From Bradyrhizobium sp. 164 (GTDB lineage Bacteria; Pseudomonadota; Alphaproteobacteria; Rhizobiales; Xanthobacteraceae): DNA of 64,000 nt. The stretch's first letter is position 1. Every line of letters starts with the position of its first letter. The translations under genes were made by a program, and so were the position numbers. Shown here piece by piece: positions 35,957-45,824 of this stretch. The notes beneath the pieces were generated by a model, which searched no databases, was not told where the DNA came from, and saw only the letters and a program-made list of their open reading frames with translations. Where the stretch lies: the NCBI RefSeq assembly GCF_023073715.1, contig NZ_JADPKA010000016.1:1-64000 (forward strand), written 5' to 3'.

Positions 35957-37519
35957 ATGATGACACAGAACGCCGAACACATCCTCGACCACTCTGAGCT
36001 TTTCCGGGGAGACGAATACCAGCAGATGCTGGCCAATAAGAAGGCGCTATTTGAGAATCCGCACGATCCCGCCGAAGTCGACCGTATCAGAGAATGGTCC
36101 AAGACGCCCGAATACCGCGAGAAGAACTTCGCCCGCGAGGCGCTAACTGTTAATCCGGCGAAGGCCTGCCAGCCGCTAGGTGCGGTGTTCGCCGCGCTCG
36201 GGTTCGAGCGCACACTGCCGTTCGTCCACGGCTCCCAGGGTTGCGTCGCGTATTATCGCAGCCATTTGTCGCGGCACTTCAAGGAGCCGACCTCGTGCGT
36301 CTCCTCGTCCATGACGGAAGACGCGGCTGTGTTCGGGGGGCTCAACAACCTGACCGACGGGCTTGCCAACAGCTACAACATGTACAAGCCGAAGATGATC
36401 GCGGTCGCCACGACCTGCATGGCGGAAGTCATTGGCGACGACCTCAACGCCTTCATCAAAACATCAAAGGAAAAAGGTTCAGTCCCCGCGGACTACGACG
36501 TACCATTCGCTCACACTCCTGCATTCGTCGGTAGCCACATTACGGGCTACGACAACACGCTCAAGGGCATCCTCGAGCATTTCTGGGATGGCAAAGCCGG
36601 CACGGCGCCTAAACTCCAGCGCAAAGCGAACAACTGGATCAACTTCATCGGTGGCTTCGATGGCTACACTGTCGGAAACATCCGTGAGATCAAGCGCATC
36701 TTCGAGCTGATGGGGATCGGCTATACGATCCTCGCGGATAACAGCGATGTGTTCGATACCCCCACCGACGGCGAGTTCCGCATGTATGATGGCGGCACCA
36801 CACTAAAGGATGCCGCGAACGCAGTCCATGCGAAGGCAACCATTTCCATGCAGCAATATTGTACGGAGAAGACGTTGCCCTTCATCAAGGGGCACGACCA
36901 GGAGGTCGTCGCCTTCAATCACCCGCTGGGTGTCAGCGCCACGGACGATTTCCTGATGACGCTGTCGCGTATCACCAACAAGGCAATTCCCAATGCGCTG
37001 GAGCGGGAGCGCGGGCGTCTGGTAGACGCAATGGCTGATTCTAGCGCGCATGTTCACGGCAAGAAGTTCGCGATCTACGGCGATCCCGACCTCTGCTATG
37101 GCCTGGCCGCATTCTTGCTGGAGCTTGGCGCTGAGCCGACGCACGTGCTCTCGACCAACGGAAGTAAGGCCTGGGAGCAGAAGATGCAGGCGCTGTTCGC
37201 GAGCTCGCCGTTCGGTAAAAACTGCCGCGCCTTCCCGGGCAAGGATCTCTGGCACATGCGTTCGCTCCTGTTCACAGAACCAGTCGATTTCCTGATCGGT
37301 AACACCTATGGCAAGTATCTCGAGCGTGACACTGGAACGCCGCTAATCCGCATCGGGTTTCCCATCTTCGATCGCCATCATCACCATCGTTATCCAGTGT
37401 GGGGCTATCAGGGTAGCATGAATGTGCTGGTCAAGATTCTCGACAAGATCTTTGATGAGATCGATCGAAAAACCAGCTCAGTTGGCAAGACAGACTACAG
37501 CTTCGACATCATACGTTGA
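35957..37519 (+). CDS. nifK: Nitrogenase molybdenum-iron protein beta chain
   Basis: The 520-residue NifK contains the P-cluster cysteines in [32 protein letters not shown] and [12 protein letters not shown], and the characteristic C-terminal block [15 protein letters not shown]. It pairs with NifD. Two adjacent ATG codons (35957 and 35960) can serve as start, with GAAGAG upstream. The gap to nifD is 77 bases, so it is co-transcribed. The frame is open upstream to 35837 but that part overlaps the nifD end and is not homologous. Confidence 0.97.
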   Translation: MMTQNAEHILDHSELFRGDEYQQMLANKKALFENPHDPAEVDRIREWSKTPEYREKNFAREALTVNPAKACQPLGAVFAALGFERTLPFVHGSQGCVAYYRSHLSRHFKEPTSCVSSSMTEDAAVFGGLNNLTDGLANSYNMYKPKMIAVATTCMAEVIGDDLNAFIKTSKEKGSVPADYDVPFAHTPAFVGSHITGYDNTLKGILEHFWDGKAGTAPKLQRKANNWINFIGGFDGYTVGNIREIKRIFELMGIGYTILADNSDVFDTPTDGEFRMYDGGTTLKDAANAVHAKATISMQQYCTEKTLPFIKGHDQEVVAFNHPLGVSATDDFLMTLSRITNKAIPNALERERGRLVDAMADSSAHVHGKKFAIYGDPDLCYGLAAFLLELGAEPTHVLSTNGSKAWEQKMQALFASSPFGKNCRAFPGKDLWHMRSLLFTEPVDFLIGNTYGKYLERDTGTPLIRIGFPIFDRHHHHRYPVWGYQGSMNVLVKILDKIFDEIDRKTSSVGKTDYSFDIIR

Positions 37520-37638
37520 GGCGAGCGCCCCGCCTCATTGTCCGCAGGAACAGCGGCGCTGTGGCGGGGATCCCGGGTTATCCGCCGGACCATCCTCTTG
37601 GTCTGTGCGAATGTCTTGACATCCCCGAAAGAGACGCC

Positions 37639-39288
37639 ATGACTTCGCTTCCCACGACCATACAGGACGTCTTTAACGAACCGGGCTGCGCCAGGAACGC
37701 GAGCAAGTCGAACGTCGAGCGCAAGAATGGATGCACCAAGCAGCTGAAGCCGGGCGGCGTCGCCGGTGGGTGTGCCTTCGATGGCGCCAAAGTCGCACTG
37801 CAGCCCTTCACCGATGTTGCCCATCTTGTGCATGGTCCAATCGCCTGTGAGGGCAATTCCTGGGACAATCGCGGTTCCGCCTCCTCCGGCTCCGATCTGT
37901 GGCGCAGAAGCTTCACCACAGATATGAGCGAGACCGACATCGTGTTCGGCGGCGAGAAGCGGTTGTACAGGGCAGTCAAGGAGATCACAGAGAAATACGA
38001 CCCGCAGGCCATCTTCGTCTACCAGACATGCGTGCCCGCAATGATCGGTGACGACATCGATATGGTCTGCAAGGCGGCCTCCGCCAAATTTGGCAAACCG
38101 GTCATTCCCATCAATGCACCGGGATTTGTGGGGTCGAAGAACCTTGGCAACAAGCTCGCGGGCGAAGCACTGCTGGAGCACGTCATCGGTACCGGAGAGC
38201 CCGATTACACCACTGCGTATGACATCAACATCATCGGCGAATACAACCTGTCCGGCGAACTCTGGCAGATCAAGCCGCTGCTCGATGAGCTCGGAATCCG
38301 GGTCCTGTCGTGCATCTCGGGGGACGGCAAGTATCGCGAGGTCGCTTATTCGCACCGAGCCAAAGCCGCGATGATGGTCTGCTCAAAGGCAATGATAAAC
38401 GTCGCACGCAAGATGAGGCAGCGCTACGGCATCCCGTTTTTTGAAGGCTCGTTCTACGGTATTGAGGATTCCAGCGATTCACTGCGCCAGATCGCGCGCA
38501 TGCTGATCGAACGCGGCGCGCCGGCTGAGCTGATGGAGCGCACGCAAGCCCTGATCGCACGCGAAGAGACCAAAGCCTGGGCTGCGATTGAACGTTTCAA
38601 ACCACGCTTTGCCGCCAAGAGGGTTGTTCTCATCACCGGTGGCGTGAAATCCTGGTCGATGGTGGCCGCTTTGCAAGAGGCCGGGCTCGAGATCGTCGGC
38701 ACGTCCGTGAAGAAATCGACCAAGAAGGACAAGGAACGTATCAAGGAATTAATGGGCCAGGACGCCCACATGATCGAGGACATGTCGCCTCGCGAGATCT
38801 ACAAGATGCTGAAGGACGCAAAAGCCGACATCATGCTCTCCGGCGGCAAGTCGCAATTCGTCGCACTAAAGGCGGCGATGCCGTGGCTCGATATCAACCA
38901 GGAGCGCTGCCACGCCTACATGGGGTATATCGGGATTGTCAATCTCATGGAGGAGATCGAGAAAGCGCTCTACAATCCGATATGGGATCAGCTCCGCCAA
39001 CCCGCGCCATGGGATGAGTTCGACCGGAAGCGTCAGGCAAGGACAGTTGCGCAGATGTATGCGCAAGCCGCTGATCCAGTTCGGGACGCGAGCAAGAACG
39101 GCGTCAATACGATAAGTTCCTCCAATGAAGGTGAGGCCGGCGGTGGTGAGAGCGCGATTGAGGCGCATGGCCCGAATCTCGCCAAGCCCGCCAGGACGTG
39201 GCCGTGCACCAATTCCACCGCACGGTGCGTTGCTTGTAAGGACATTTGTTCCGATCTGCAGCCCCCGGCACTGCAGGCGGCGGAGTAG
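37639..39288 (+). CDS. nifE: Nitrogenase FeMo-cofactor scaffold protein NifE
   Basis: The 549-residue protein is a NifD paralogue. It has GCAFDGAKVALQPFTDVAHL with VHGPIACEGNSWDNRG, VYQTCVPAMIGDDID and the C-terminal NQERCHAYMGYIGIVNL. NifEN accepts the NifB cofactor and matures it to FeMo-co. The true start is the ATG at 37639 (MTSLPTTIQDVFNE), not the upstream frame. Its C-terminal tail (about residues 470-549) includes several extra cysteines (WPCTNSTARCVACKDICSD), characteristic of rhizobial NifE. It ends 9 bases before nifN. Confidence 0.97.
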   Translation: MTSLPTTIQDVFNEPGCARNASKSNVERKNGCTKQLKPGGVAGGCAFDGAKVALQPFTDVAHLVHGPIACEGNSWDNRGSASSGSDLWRRSFTTDMSETDIVFGGEKRLYRAVKEITEKYDPQAIFVYQTCVPAMIGDDIDMVCKAASAKFGKPVIPINAPGFVGSKNLGNKLAGEALLEHVIGTGEPDYTTAYDINIIGEYNLSGELWQIKPLLDELGIRVLSCISGDGKYREVAYSHRAKAAMMVCSKAMINVARKMRQRYGIPFFEGSFYGIEDSSDSLRQIARMLIERGAPAELMERTQALIAREETKAWAAIERFKPRFAAKRVVLITGGVKSWSMVAALQEAGLEIVGTSVKKSTKKDKERIKELMGQDAHMIEDMSPREIYKMLKDAKADIMLSGGKSQFVALKAAMPWLDINQERCHAYMGYIGIVNLMEEIEKALYNPIWDQLRQPAPWDEFDRKRQARTVAQMYAQAADPVRDASKNGVNTISSSNEGEAGGGESAIEAHGPNLAKPARTWPCTNSTARCVACKDICSDLQPPALQAAE

Positions 39289-39297
39289 GGGAACGAC

Positions 39298-40680
39298 ATG
39301 GCGATCGTCACGACCTCGAAGAAAGCCTGTTCGGTCAATCCGCTCAAAATGAGCCAGCCGATCGGCGGCTCATTTGCCTTCCTGGGCCTGCGCGGCGCGA
39401 TGCCGCTTTTGCACGGCCCGCAAGGTTGCACCTCCTTCGGGCTGACGCTGTTCGTGCGCCATTTCAATGAAGCCGTGCCGATGCAGACGACCGCCATGAG
39501 CGAGGTTGCCACCGTGCTCGGTGGCCACGAGAATCTCGAACAGGCGATCCTCAACATCTACAATCGGGTCGAGCCCGAGATCATTGGCATCAATTCGACT
39601 GGCGTCACCGAGACCAACGGCGATGACGTCGAAGCCTTCATCCGGTTGATCCGACAGAAGCATCCGAAGCTCGAAAAGCTCCCCCTTGTCTACGTCTCGA
39701 CCCCGGATTTCAAGGATGCCTTTCAGGATGGCTGGGGCAAGACAGTGGCGCGGATGATCGAGGTGCTTGTGGCTCCGGTCGACACAGCGAGACCGCGCGA
39801 TATCTCCCGCGTCAACGTACTACCTGGTTGTCACCTCACGCCCGGCGATCTCGACGAGCTTCGCACGATTTTTGAGGATTTTGGGCTCAAGCCCTCGTTC
39901 CTGCCGGACGTTGCCGGTTCGCTGGACGGTCACATCCCCGACGAATTCACGCCTACCACGATCGGGGGCATTGGAGTGGACGAGATTGCGACCATGGGGC
40001 AGGTGGCCTGGACGATCGCGATCGGCGCACAAATGCGCCGTGCGGCCGAGGCCATGCAGGTGCGGACAGGCACGCCGTTCCGCCTGTTCGAGCGGCTCTG
40101 TGGCCTTGTCCCAAATGACGAATTCATCGCCTTCCTGAGCCAGATCAGCGGCCGGTCGGTGCCCTGGAAATATCGCCGGCAGCGTGGACAGCTGGCAGAC
40201 GCCATGCTGGATGCACATTTCCATATCGGCGGCCGCAAGCTCGCGATCGGCGCCGAGCCGGACTTGTTATTCGATCTCTCCAGCTTGCTCCACGAAATGG
40301 GCGCACAGGTAAGTGCTGCGGTGACGACGACGAACTCACCGGTGCTCCAGCGGGTCAGGACCGAGGACGTCCTGATCGGCGATCTGGAGGATCTTGAAGA
40401 GCTTGCCAGGTCGCGTGACTGCGACCTCTTGATGTCGCATTCACATGGCCGCCAGGCCGCTTCGCGACTCAATGTCCCGTTCTTCCGGGTCGGCTTTCCG
40501 ATGTTCGATCGCGTTGGCGCTGCGCACCTCACGATCGCTGGCTATCGCGGCACGCGCGATCTGATCTTTGACATCGCCAATCTGATCATCACCGACCGCG
40601 AAGCCAACCATGGGCCGACGTCCGACACCTGGCGATCAACCTGCGGCGGGCCGCAGGCCAATCCGCCCCAGTTGCATTGA
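39298..40680 (+). CDS. nifN: Nitrogenase FeMo-cofactor scaffold protein NifN
   Basis: The 460-residue NifK paralogue begins SKKACSVNPLKMSQPIGG and carries LHGPQGCTSFGLTLFVRHFN, GINSTGVTETNGDD and the C-terminal RVGFPMFDRVGAAHLTIAGYRG. It forms the NifEN heterotetramer with NifE. GGGGAA precedes the ATG, 9 bases after nifE. Confidence 0.96.
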   Translation: MAIVTTSKKACSVNPLKMSQPIGGSFAFLGLRGAMPLLHGPQGCTSFGLTLFVRHFNEAVPMQTTAMSEVATVLGGHENLEQAILNIYNRVEPEIIGINSTGVTETNGDDVEAFIRLIRQKHPKLEKLPLVYVSTPDFKDAFQDGWGKTVARMIEVLVAPVDTARPRDISRVNVLPGCHLTPGDLDELRTIFEDFGLKPSFLPDVAGSLDGHIPDEFTPTTIGGIGVDEIATMGQVAWTIAIGAQMRRAAEAMQVRTGTPFRLFERLCGLVPNDEFIAFLSQISGRSVPWKYRRQRGQLADAMLDAHFHIGGRKLAIGAEPDLLFDLSSLLHEMGAQVSAAVTTTNSPVLQRVRTEDVLIGDLEDLEELARSRDCDLLMSHSHGRQAASRLNVPFFRVGFPMFDRVGAAHLTIAGYRGTRDLIFDIANLIITDREANHGPTSDTWRSTCGGPQANPPQLH

Positions 40681-40702
40681 GCAGGTAGAGAAAACAACCC
40701 GG

Positions 40703-41098
40703 ATGAAAGTTGCATTCGCCACTCAGGACTTGAAGCACGTCGATGCCCACTTCGGCTGGGCCAAGAACATCGCGATCTACGAGGTCGACCCGGACGGGCA
40801 TCGGTTTATTGAGGCGATCCAGTTCGACGGGGACCTCACCGAAGACGGCAATGAGGATAAGCTCGCGCCGAAGATCGAGGCGATCAGGGAGTGCGCAATC
40901 CTCTATGTTGCGGCGATTGGCGGCTCGGGTGCTGCGCGAGTCGTCGCCAGGAACATCCATCCCATGAAGGTGCTGCAGCCAGAGCCCATCCACGATCTTT
41001 GCGTCAAACTCGAAACCGTGCTGAAGGGGTCGCCGCCGCCCTGGCTGCGGAAGCTGCTCACCAAAAGCCGTGAACGTACGCTGGATTTCGAAGCCTGA
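40703..41098 (+). CDS. nifX: Nitrogenase cofactor carrier protein NifX
   Basis: The 131-residue protein starts at the ATG at 40703 ([20 protein letters not shown]) and has the NifX/NafY-type fold with [20 protein letters not shown]. It carries NifB-co or the VK-cluster between NifB, NifEN and apo-nitrogenase. The C-terminal PPPWLRKLL is typical. It is followed 10 bases later by its usual partner, a DUF269 gene. Confidence 0.93.
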   Translation: MKVAFATQDLKHVDAHFGWAKNIAIYEVDPDGHRFIEAIQFDGDLTEDGNEDKLAPKIEAIRECAILYVAAIGGSGAARVVARNIHPMKVLQPEPIHDLCVKLETVLKGSPPPWLRKLLTKSRERTLDFEA

Positions 41099-41108
41099 AG
41101 GAACAAAG

Positions 41109-41579
41109 ATGGCCGATCCGTCTGAAGTCACTCCAGCCGCCGCCGCGGCGGAGGGGCCATTTCTGAAAGAGCTCATCAAGATCTGGCGCGCCCAGGACAC
41201 CCACTGCGCCTGGGAGGGCAAAACGGATCTCGAGCTGCTCGAACCCTACGTTCTCGACAAGCGCAAGCGCCGTGCGCTGCCGATCGTCGGCAATCCCGAC
41301 CCGGACACGACATGGCGGCTGGAGCTGTTCTTCGACGCCGTTGCGCTCTCGATCGAGAAGGCGACCGGTGTGATGATCTCGCCAATGCTGAAGATGCATC
41401 ACGAAGGGTTCGGTCGGATCGTGCTGATCGGCGGCCGGCTCGTTGTCGTGAGCAAGCACCTGCGCGACGTGCATCGCTTTGGTTTCGACCATCTCTCTGA
41501 TCTCGCCAATCAAGGCGACAAATTCGTCAACAGTGGCGTTCAGATGATCCGTAAGTTCCCGGAAGTGGCGAGTTGTTGA
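41109..41579 (+). CDS. NifX-associated nitrogen fixation protein (DUF269)
   Basis: The 156-residue protein matches the DUF269 family found directly after nifX in most diazotrophs: [57 protein letters not shown] and [16 protein letters not shown]. The exact role is not settled; position implies cofactor synthesis or insertion. The ATG at 41109 gives the standard length. Confidence 0.9.
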   Translation: MADPSEVTPAAAAAEGPFLKELIKIWRAQDTHCAWEGKTDLELLEPYVLDKRKRRALPIVGNPDPDTTWRLELFFDAVALSIEKATGVMISPMLKMHHEGFGRIVLIGGRLVVVSKHLRDVHRFGFDHLSDLANQGDKFVNSGVQMIRKFPEVASC

Positions 41580-41586
41580 GGCAAGT

Positions 41587-41786
41587 GTGAGCGACATCGA
41601 AATTCTGAAAGCGGAAATAAAGAAGCTGTCGGCCAAGGCGGCTCAGGCCAAGATGGACCTCCACGACCTCTCCGAGGAGCTGCCGGTCAACTGTCGTCGA
41701 TCCTGAGCGTGGCCCAGAAGGCCCACGCTGCCTTCAGCGAGCTCGAAAGCAAACGCCAATATCTCCAGGCGCTGGACAAAACATAA
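41587..41786 (+). pseudogene. DUF683 (CCE_0567-type) nif-associated protein, one-base frameshift
   Basis: From the GTG at 41587 the protein reads SDIEILKAEIKKLSAKAAQA then LHDLSEELPVN and goes out of frame to an early stop. Adding one base near 41692 restores SSILSVAQKAHAAFSELESK and RQYLQALDKT, ending at 41786, giving the normal 66 residues. The 200-base span, not divisible by three, shows the lesion. This small helical protein usually lies between DUF269 and fdxB. It may be a true mutation or a sequencing error. Confidence 0.8.
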
Positions 41787-41799
41787 CGGACGGTTAGCC

Positions 41800-42084
41800 A
41801 TGTCATTCAGGACCCGCGACGGTCGCAATTGGAGGCCGGACTACCTGGTTGCTATCGATCCCAAGAAGTGCATCGGCTGCGGCCGCTGCTACAAGATCTG
41901 CGGCCGTGAGGTCATGACGCTGAAGGGGCTAAGTGAGGGTGGCGAGATCATCGATCTCGACGAGGACGACGATGAGCTCGAAAAGAAGGTCATGGTGCTG
42001 AAGGACGAAGGCGCTTGCATCGGCTGCAGCGCCTGCGCCCGGGTGTGCCCAACAAACTGTCAGACCCACACACCACCTGGTTGA
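41800..42084 (+). CDS. fdxB: Ferredoxin III, nif-specific 4Fe-4S protein
   Basis: This 94-residue protein has two cysteine clusters, CIGCGRCYKICGREVM and CIGCSACARVCPTNCQTH, separated by an acidic stretch (DLDEDDDELEKK), matching FdxB/ferredoxin III of nif clusters. It passes electrons in nitrogenase or cofactor maturation. It is the last intact gene of the nifD operon, 13 bases after the broken DUF683 gene. Confidence 0.92.
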   Translation: MSFRTRDGRNWRPDYLVAIDPKKCIGCGRCYKICGREVMTLKGLSEGGEIIDLDEDDDELEKKVMVLKDEGACIGCSACARVCPTNCQTHTPPG

Positions 42085-42545
42085 CTTAGCTTTCTCCGAC
42101 GAGATCGACGAGCCAGTTGTCAGATAGTAGCTGGTAGGGAACGCCCAGATCCTACCTGTTCTGGCGTGAAGCCGGCAGTTTCCGAATCGGCCGCGACCTC
42201 GCATGGGCCCCGGCGGCGAAGGCCGGCAGGATCGTGAAAACGACAACGCCGACACCGTCGTTGAAGAGTGCCTCGCCCTGCATCTCGACCTTTCAGGTGC
42301 CTTTACATTTTGAGCGTACCCATGACCGCCACCGCATCGGTCAGGCTGATGAGCGCGCCAAACACCAGCGCCCAGGACAGCGGCAGCGACTGACCAAGGA
42401 GACCAGCGGCCTGCCAGAATAGAAAGCCACTACGGCGCGGCTTACCAATGTTGCGAGATCGACGTGGAGCGCTCCCGCGAAGAGCTAGAATTCTAGCATC
42501 CCGTTCATGACGACCGACGTGAAGTCGATCTGGAGCACTGTCTTT
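42085..42545 (-). pseudogene. Sodium/proton antiporter (NhaP/CPA1 type) remnant
   Basis: Minus-strand pieces in more than one frame read VVMNGMLEF...LFAGALHVDL, then AAGLLGQSLPLSWALVFGAL, ISLTDAVAVMGTLKM and MQGEALFNDGVGVVVFTILP, which are core segments of CPA1 antiporters. An in-frame stop follows GMLEF and both ends are missing. The relic abuts fdxB and so marks the end of the intact nif operon. Confidence 0.65.
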
Positions 42546-43139
42546 GTTAGCGCTTCGAACAGATGCTGTTCTGGCAACGAACGCAGAGATCCCGCGTTTA
42601 CCTGACGCTTCTAGCTCGATCGCAAGGCTCGCGAATAGTGATGACGAAACAGTGGATCAGCATACCGTAAACCCTGTGCAAAAAAAGCGCGCTTCGTGCC
42701 CCAACCATTTATTGGGAACGGCGTGCGTGGATCTCATCATGGCTTGGCTGCAACAGCGGCGAGAGGCCGGATATACTAAGCAACTGGAATCGTCATTCAG
42801 GAGAACTGATAAAGAAGGTGTCGCCGGTCTGACGTCTGATGACTATCCGACACTGTTCTGTCGCCTTTGTTGGTCCGCGACACCGGCCTATTTCGCCGAG
42901 CTCTTGTCTGGCCGCAGGCTAAACGCTGAAAAGCAATCACAATCTTTTCTTCTGCTGGTCGGCCAAATTGGCACGAGTTTTGAAACCCTTCGTTGCGAGC
43001 TGGGAGCCGCCGACCGACCTTCATTTCGTGGATGACATCGCGATCGATGGAGCGAAGAAAGAAAAGCAAAATGGCAAATCCGCATCAGATAGCATTCTAT
43101 GGGAAGGGGGCCTCGGCGAAATCGCCCCCTAACAAACAG
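42546..43139. other. Junction stretch before the gibberellin operon
   Basis: An open frame at 42544-43035 (163 aa, with DLIMAWLQQRREAGYTKQLE) has no recognised family and may be non-coding. Base composition changes towards higher GC near 43100, where the gibberellin region begins. Confidence 0.35.
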
Positions 43140-43316
43140 GCTCGCCGCCCGCACTACTGCATCGTCGTGGCGCTGGCCAGGCTTGAACTCAAGGTGGTGT
43201 TCGGTTCGATCTTCCAGCGCTTTCCCGCGCTGCGCCTGGCCGTGGCGCCCGAAGGAGCGAAGTTGCGCAAGGAGATCATCACTGGCGGGTTCGAGGGGTT
43301 CCCGGTGCTCTGGTGA
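43140..43316 (+). pseudogene. CYP112 3' remnant (gibberellin C20-oxidase P450)
   Basis: The last 55 residues of a cytochrome P450 survive: [20 protein letters not shown] (haem-cysteine helix), then [20 protein letters not shown] and [12 protein letters not shown], ending at TGA 43314-43316. Gene order in rhizobial gibberellin operons (CYP112, CYP114, ferredoxin, SDR, CYP117...) and recall of the CYP112 C terminus suggest this is CYP112. A CYP115 tail is the alternative. The rest is deleted, so the GA12 to GA9 step should be missing. Confidence 0.65.
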
Positions 43317-43410
43317 TGCTCGGACGCCGCCGGGAATCGCGATGTTCTCCGCAATTTGCCGGCGCGCCTGGCGCGCGCCGATCAGATCAGCCAGCCAACA
43401 GGTAACCAAG

Positions 43411-44700
43411 ATGGACGTGCAAGAAACCACGGCAGCATGCCGGGACGCCTTCGCCGAACTGGCGTCGCCAGCGCGCATCCACGACCCGTATCCGTTTATG
43501 CACTGGTTGCGCGAGCACGATCCCGTGCATCGCGCGGCGTCGGGCCTCTTTCTGTTGAGCCGCCACGCCGACATCTACTGGGCGCTCACGGCCACGGGCG
43601 ATGCGTTTCGGGCACCGGCGCCGGGCGAACTGGCGCGCCACTTCCCGCGTGCGGCGACCAGCCTATCACTCAATCTGCTGGCGTCTACACTAGCGATGAA
43701 GGACCAGCCGACGCATACGCGTCTGCGCCGGCTGATCTCGCCCGATTTCACCATGCGCCAGATCGACAACCTGCGGCCGAGCATCGCGCGCATCGTCGCA
43801 GCGCGCCTGGATGGCATGGCGCCCGCGCTGGAGCGCGGGGAGGCGGTGGACCTGCATCGGGAATTCGCGCTGGCCTTGCCCATGCTGGTCTTGGCCGAAC
43901 TGTTCGGCATGCCCCAGGACGACATGTTCGGGCTCGCCGCCGTCATCGACCCCATTCTGAAAGGCCTGGGCCCGCACGCCAGCGACCCCCAGCTCGCCAC
44001 GGCGGACGCGGCCAGCGCCAGGGTGCAGGCCTACTTCGGCGACCTCATACAGCGCAAGCGCACCGATCCACGCCACGACATCGTGTCGATGCTGGTCGGC
44101 GCACACGACGACGATGCCGACACGCTGTCGGATGCGGAGTTGATCAGCATGCTTTGGGGCATGCTGCTGGGCGGCTTCGCAACCACTGCTGCGACCATCG
44201 ACCATGCGGTCCTGGCGATGCTGGCGTATCCCGAACAGCGGCACTGGCTTCAGGGAGACGCCGTGGGGGTGAAGGCATTCGTCGAAGAAGTCCTGCGCCG
44301 CGACTCGCCCGTCATGTTCAGCGCCACTCTGCGTATCGCCCAGCGCGACATCGAATTGGGCGGCGTGGTGATCCCGAAGAACGCGGACGTGCGCGTGCTG
44401 ATCGCGGCCGGCAATCGCGACCCGGACGCCTTCGCCGATCCCGACCGCTTTGATCCCGCGCGGTTCTACGGCACCAGTCCTGGCATGTCGACCGACGGGA
44501 AGATCATGCTGAGCTTCGGCCACGGCATCCGCTTTTGCCTCGGTGCGCAACTGGCCAGGGTGCAGTTGGCCGAGAGCCTGCCGCGGATCCAGGCGCGCTT
44601 CCCCACGCTGGCATTGGCCGAGCCGCCGACGCGGGAGACCTCCGAGTTCCTTAGGACGTTCCGCGCGCTGCCGGTGCGGCTGCATGCGCAGGGGGGCTGA
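43411..44700 (+). CDS. cyp114: Cytochrome P450 CYP114, gibberellin biosynthesis
   Basis: The 429-residue P450 starts at the ATG at 43411 ([20 protein letters not shown]). The I-helix reads [14 protein letters not shown], the ExxR helix is EEVLRRDSP, and the haem loop is [17 protein letters not shown] (Cys376). CYP114 converts ent-kaurenoic acid to GA12-aldehyde by ring contraction and needs the ferredoxin encoded one base downstream. Order and adjacency favour CYP114 over CYP112. It is expressed in nodules in known strains. GC content is markedly higher than in the nif genes. Confidence 0.85.
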   Translation: MDVQETTAACRDAFAELASPARIHDPYPFMHWLREHDPVHRAASGLFLLSRHADIYWALTATGDAFRAPAPGELARHFPRAATSLSLNLLASTLAMKDQPTHTRLRRLISPDFTMRQIDNLRPSIARIVAARLDGMAPALERGEAVDLHREFALALPMLVLAELFGMPQDDMFGLAAVIDPILKGLGPHASDPQLATADAASARVQAYFGDLIQRKRTDPRHDIVSMLVGAHDDDADTLSDAELISMLWGMLLGGFATTAATIDHAVLAMLAYPEQRHWLQGDAVGVKAFVEEVLRRDSPVMFSATLRIAQRDIELGGVVIPKNADVRVLIAAGNRDPDAFADPDRFDPARFYGTSPGMSTDGKIMLSFGHGIRFCLGAQLARVQLAESLPRIQARFPTLALAEPPTRETSEFLRTFRALPVRLHAQGG

Positions 44701-44701
44701 G

Positions 44702-45010
44702 ATGCGCATCTTGGTCGACCAGGATATGTGCGCAACCAGCGGGCAGTGCGTGCTGACGCTGCCGGGCACCTTTCGCCAACGCGAACCCGACGGCGTGGCC
44801 GAAGTGTGCGTGGCGACGGTCCCGCAGGCGCTGCACGCCGCCATGCGACTCGCGGCCAGCCAGTGCCCGGTCGCCGCCATTCGGGTCATCGAAAGCGACG
44901 ATGGTGATGACGAGTGCGCCAGCGTCGACCCTGCGCCTTCTCCTGCGGAGGCCGAGCGACATGCCGCGAAAGACCAACGCAATCCAGGAGGACACGGTGG
45001 CACGGTTTGA
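44702..45010 (+). CDS. Ferredoxin of the gibberellin operon
   Basis: This 102-residue small ferredoxin begins MRILVDQDMCATSGQCVLTL and has CPVAAI later, the pattern of [3Fe-4S]/[4Fe-4S] P450 redox partners. It starts one base after the CYP114 stop and overlaps the SDR start, which shows translational coupling. It supports the CYP114 ring-contraction reaction. The C-terminal tail after about residue 70 is unusually long and polar. Confidence 0.85.
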   Translation: MRILVDQDMCATSGQCVLTLPGTFRQREPDGVAEVCVATVPQALHAAMRLAASQCPVAAIRVIESDDGDDECASVDPAPSPAEAERHAAKDQRNPGGHGGTV

Positions 45011-45824
45011 AGGCAAGGTGGCCGTAGTGACCGGCGCCGGCGCCGGCATTGGCAAGGCATGCGCCCTCGCCATCGCACGCGAGAGCACCAGAGTGGTGGT
45101 GGCCGACATTGATGGCTCGGCGGCGATCGCCTGCACCGCGCAGATCGCGGCCGAAGCGGGCCACGCGCTGGCCCTGGCCATGGACATCGCCGATGCGCAG
45201 GCGGTTTCAGCGCTGCTCGAGACGGCGGAGCGGCACTTCGCTGGGGTCGACCTGCTGGTGGAGTGACATGCATCTGACCCCGCGCCACCGTGCGATCCTC
45301 GACCTGGACCTGGCGGCCTGGGATCAGACCATGGCGACCAATCTGCGCGGCATGCTGCTCTGCTGCCGGCAGGCCATATCGCCCGCGGCGGTGGCGCGAT
45401 CGTCAACATGTCGTCGTGCCAGGGGCTCAGCGGTGACACCGCGCAGACGTCCTACGCCGCGTCGAAGGCGGCGATGAAAATGCTGTCGGCCTCGCTCGCT
45501 ACCCAGTACGGTCATGCGCAGATCCGCTGCAACGCGATTGCGCCGGGTCTCGTCATGACGGAGCGTCTCCTCGCCAAGCTGCACGAGTGCATGCAACGGC
45601 ATCTGCGCCGGCACCAGCTCCTGCCGCGCGTCGGCTGGCCCGAGGGACGTGGCCGCGCTGATGGCATTCCTGCTCTACGACGATGCTGCGTTCATCACCG
45701 GCCAGGTCGTGTGCATCGACGGCGGCATGCTGGCGCATGTGCCGACGTACGCCGACGATGGCAACAGCCGCGCCGCGCGGCCTGCCGGCACACCGCCGAA
45801 GCGGCCGCGGCGCCGCGCTGCTGA
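44961..45824 (+). pseudogene. Short-chain dehydrogenase of gibberellin biosynthesis (SDR), multiply frameshifted
   Basis: The N-terminal Rossmann part (FEGKVAVVTGAGAGIGKACA to FAGVDLLVE) ends at a premature stop at 45266, where the NNASA motif should follow. MHLTPRHRAILDLDLAAWDQ lies in a second frame, SSCQGLSGDTAQTSYAASKA (catalytic Tyr-Lys) in a third, and VAALMAFLLYDDAAFITGQV in another. At least three indels are present. In intact operons SDR oxidises GA12-aldehyde to GA12. The expected stop overlaps the CYP117 start (TGATG at 45822-45826). Confidence 0.85.

Noticed and set aside
43690..45288. 532-residue open frame on the minus strand across CYP114 and ferredoxin
   Set aside because: It is antisense to genes with clear P450 and ferredoxin motifs. 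High GC content keeps the opposite frame open, and the protein is low-complexity Arg/Ala/His.
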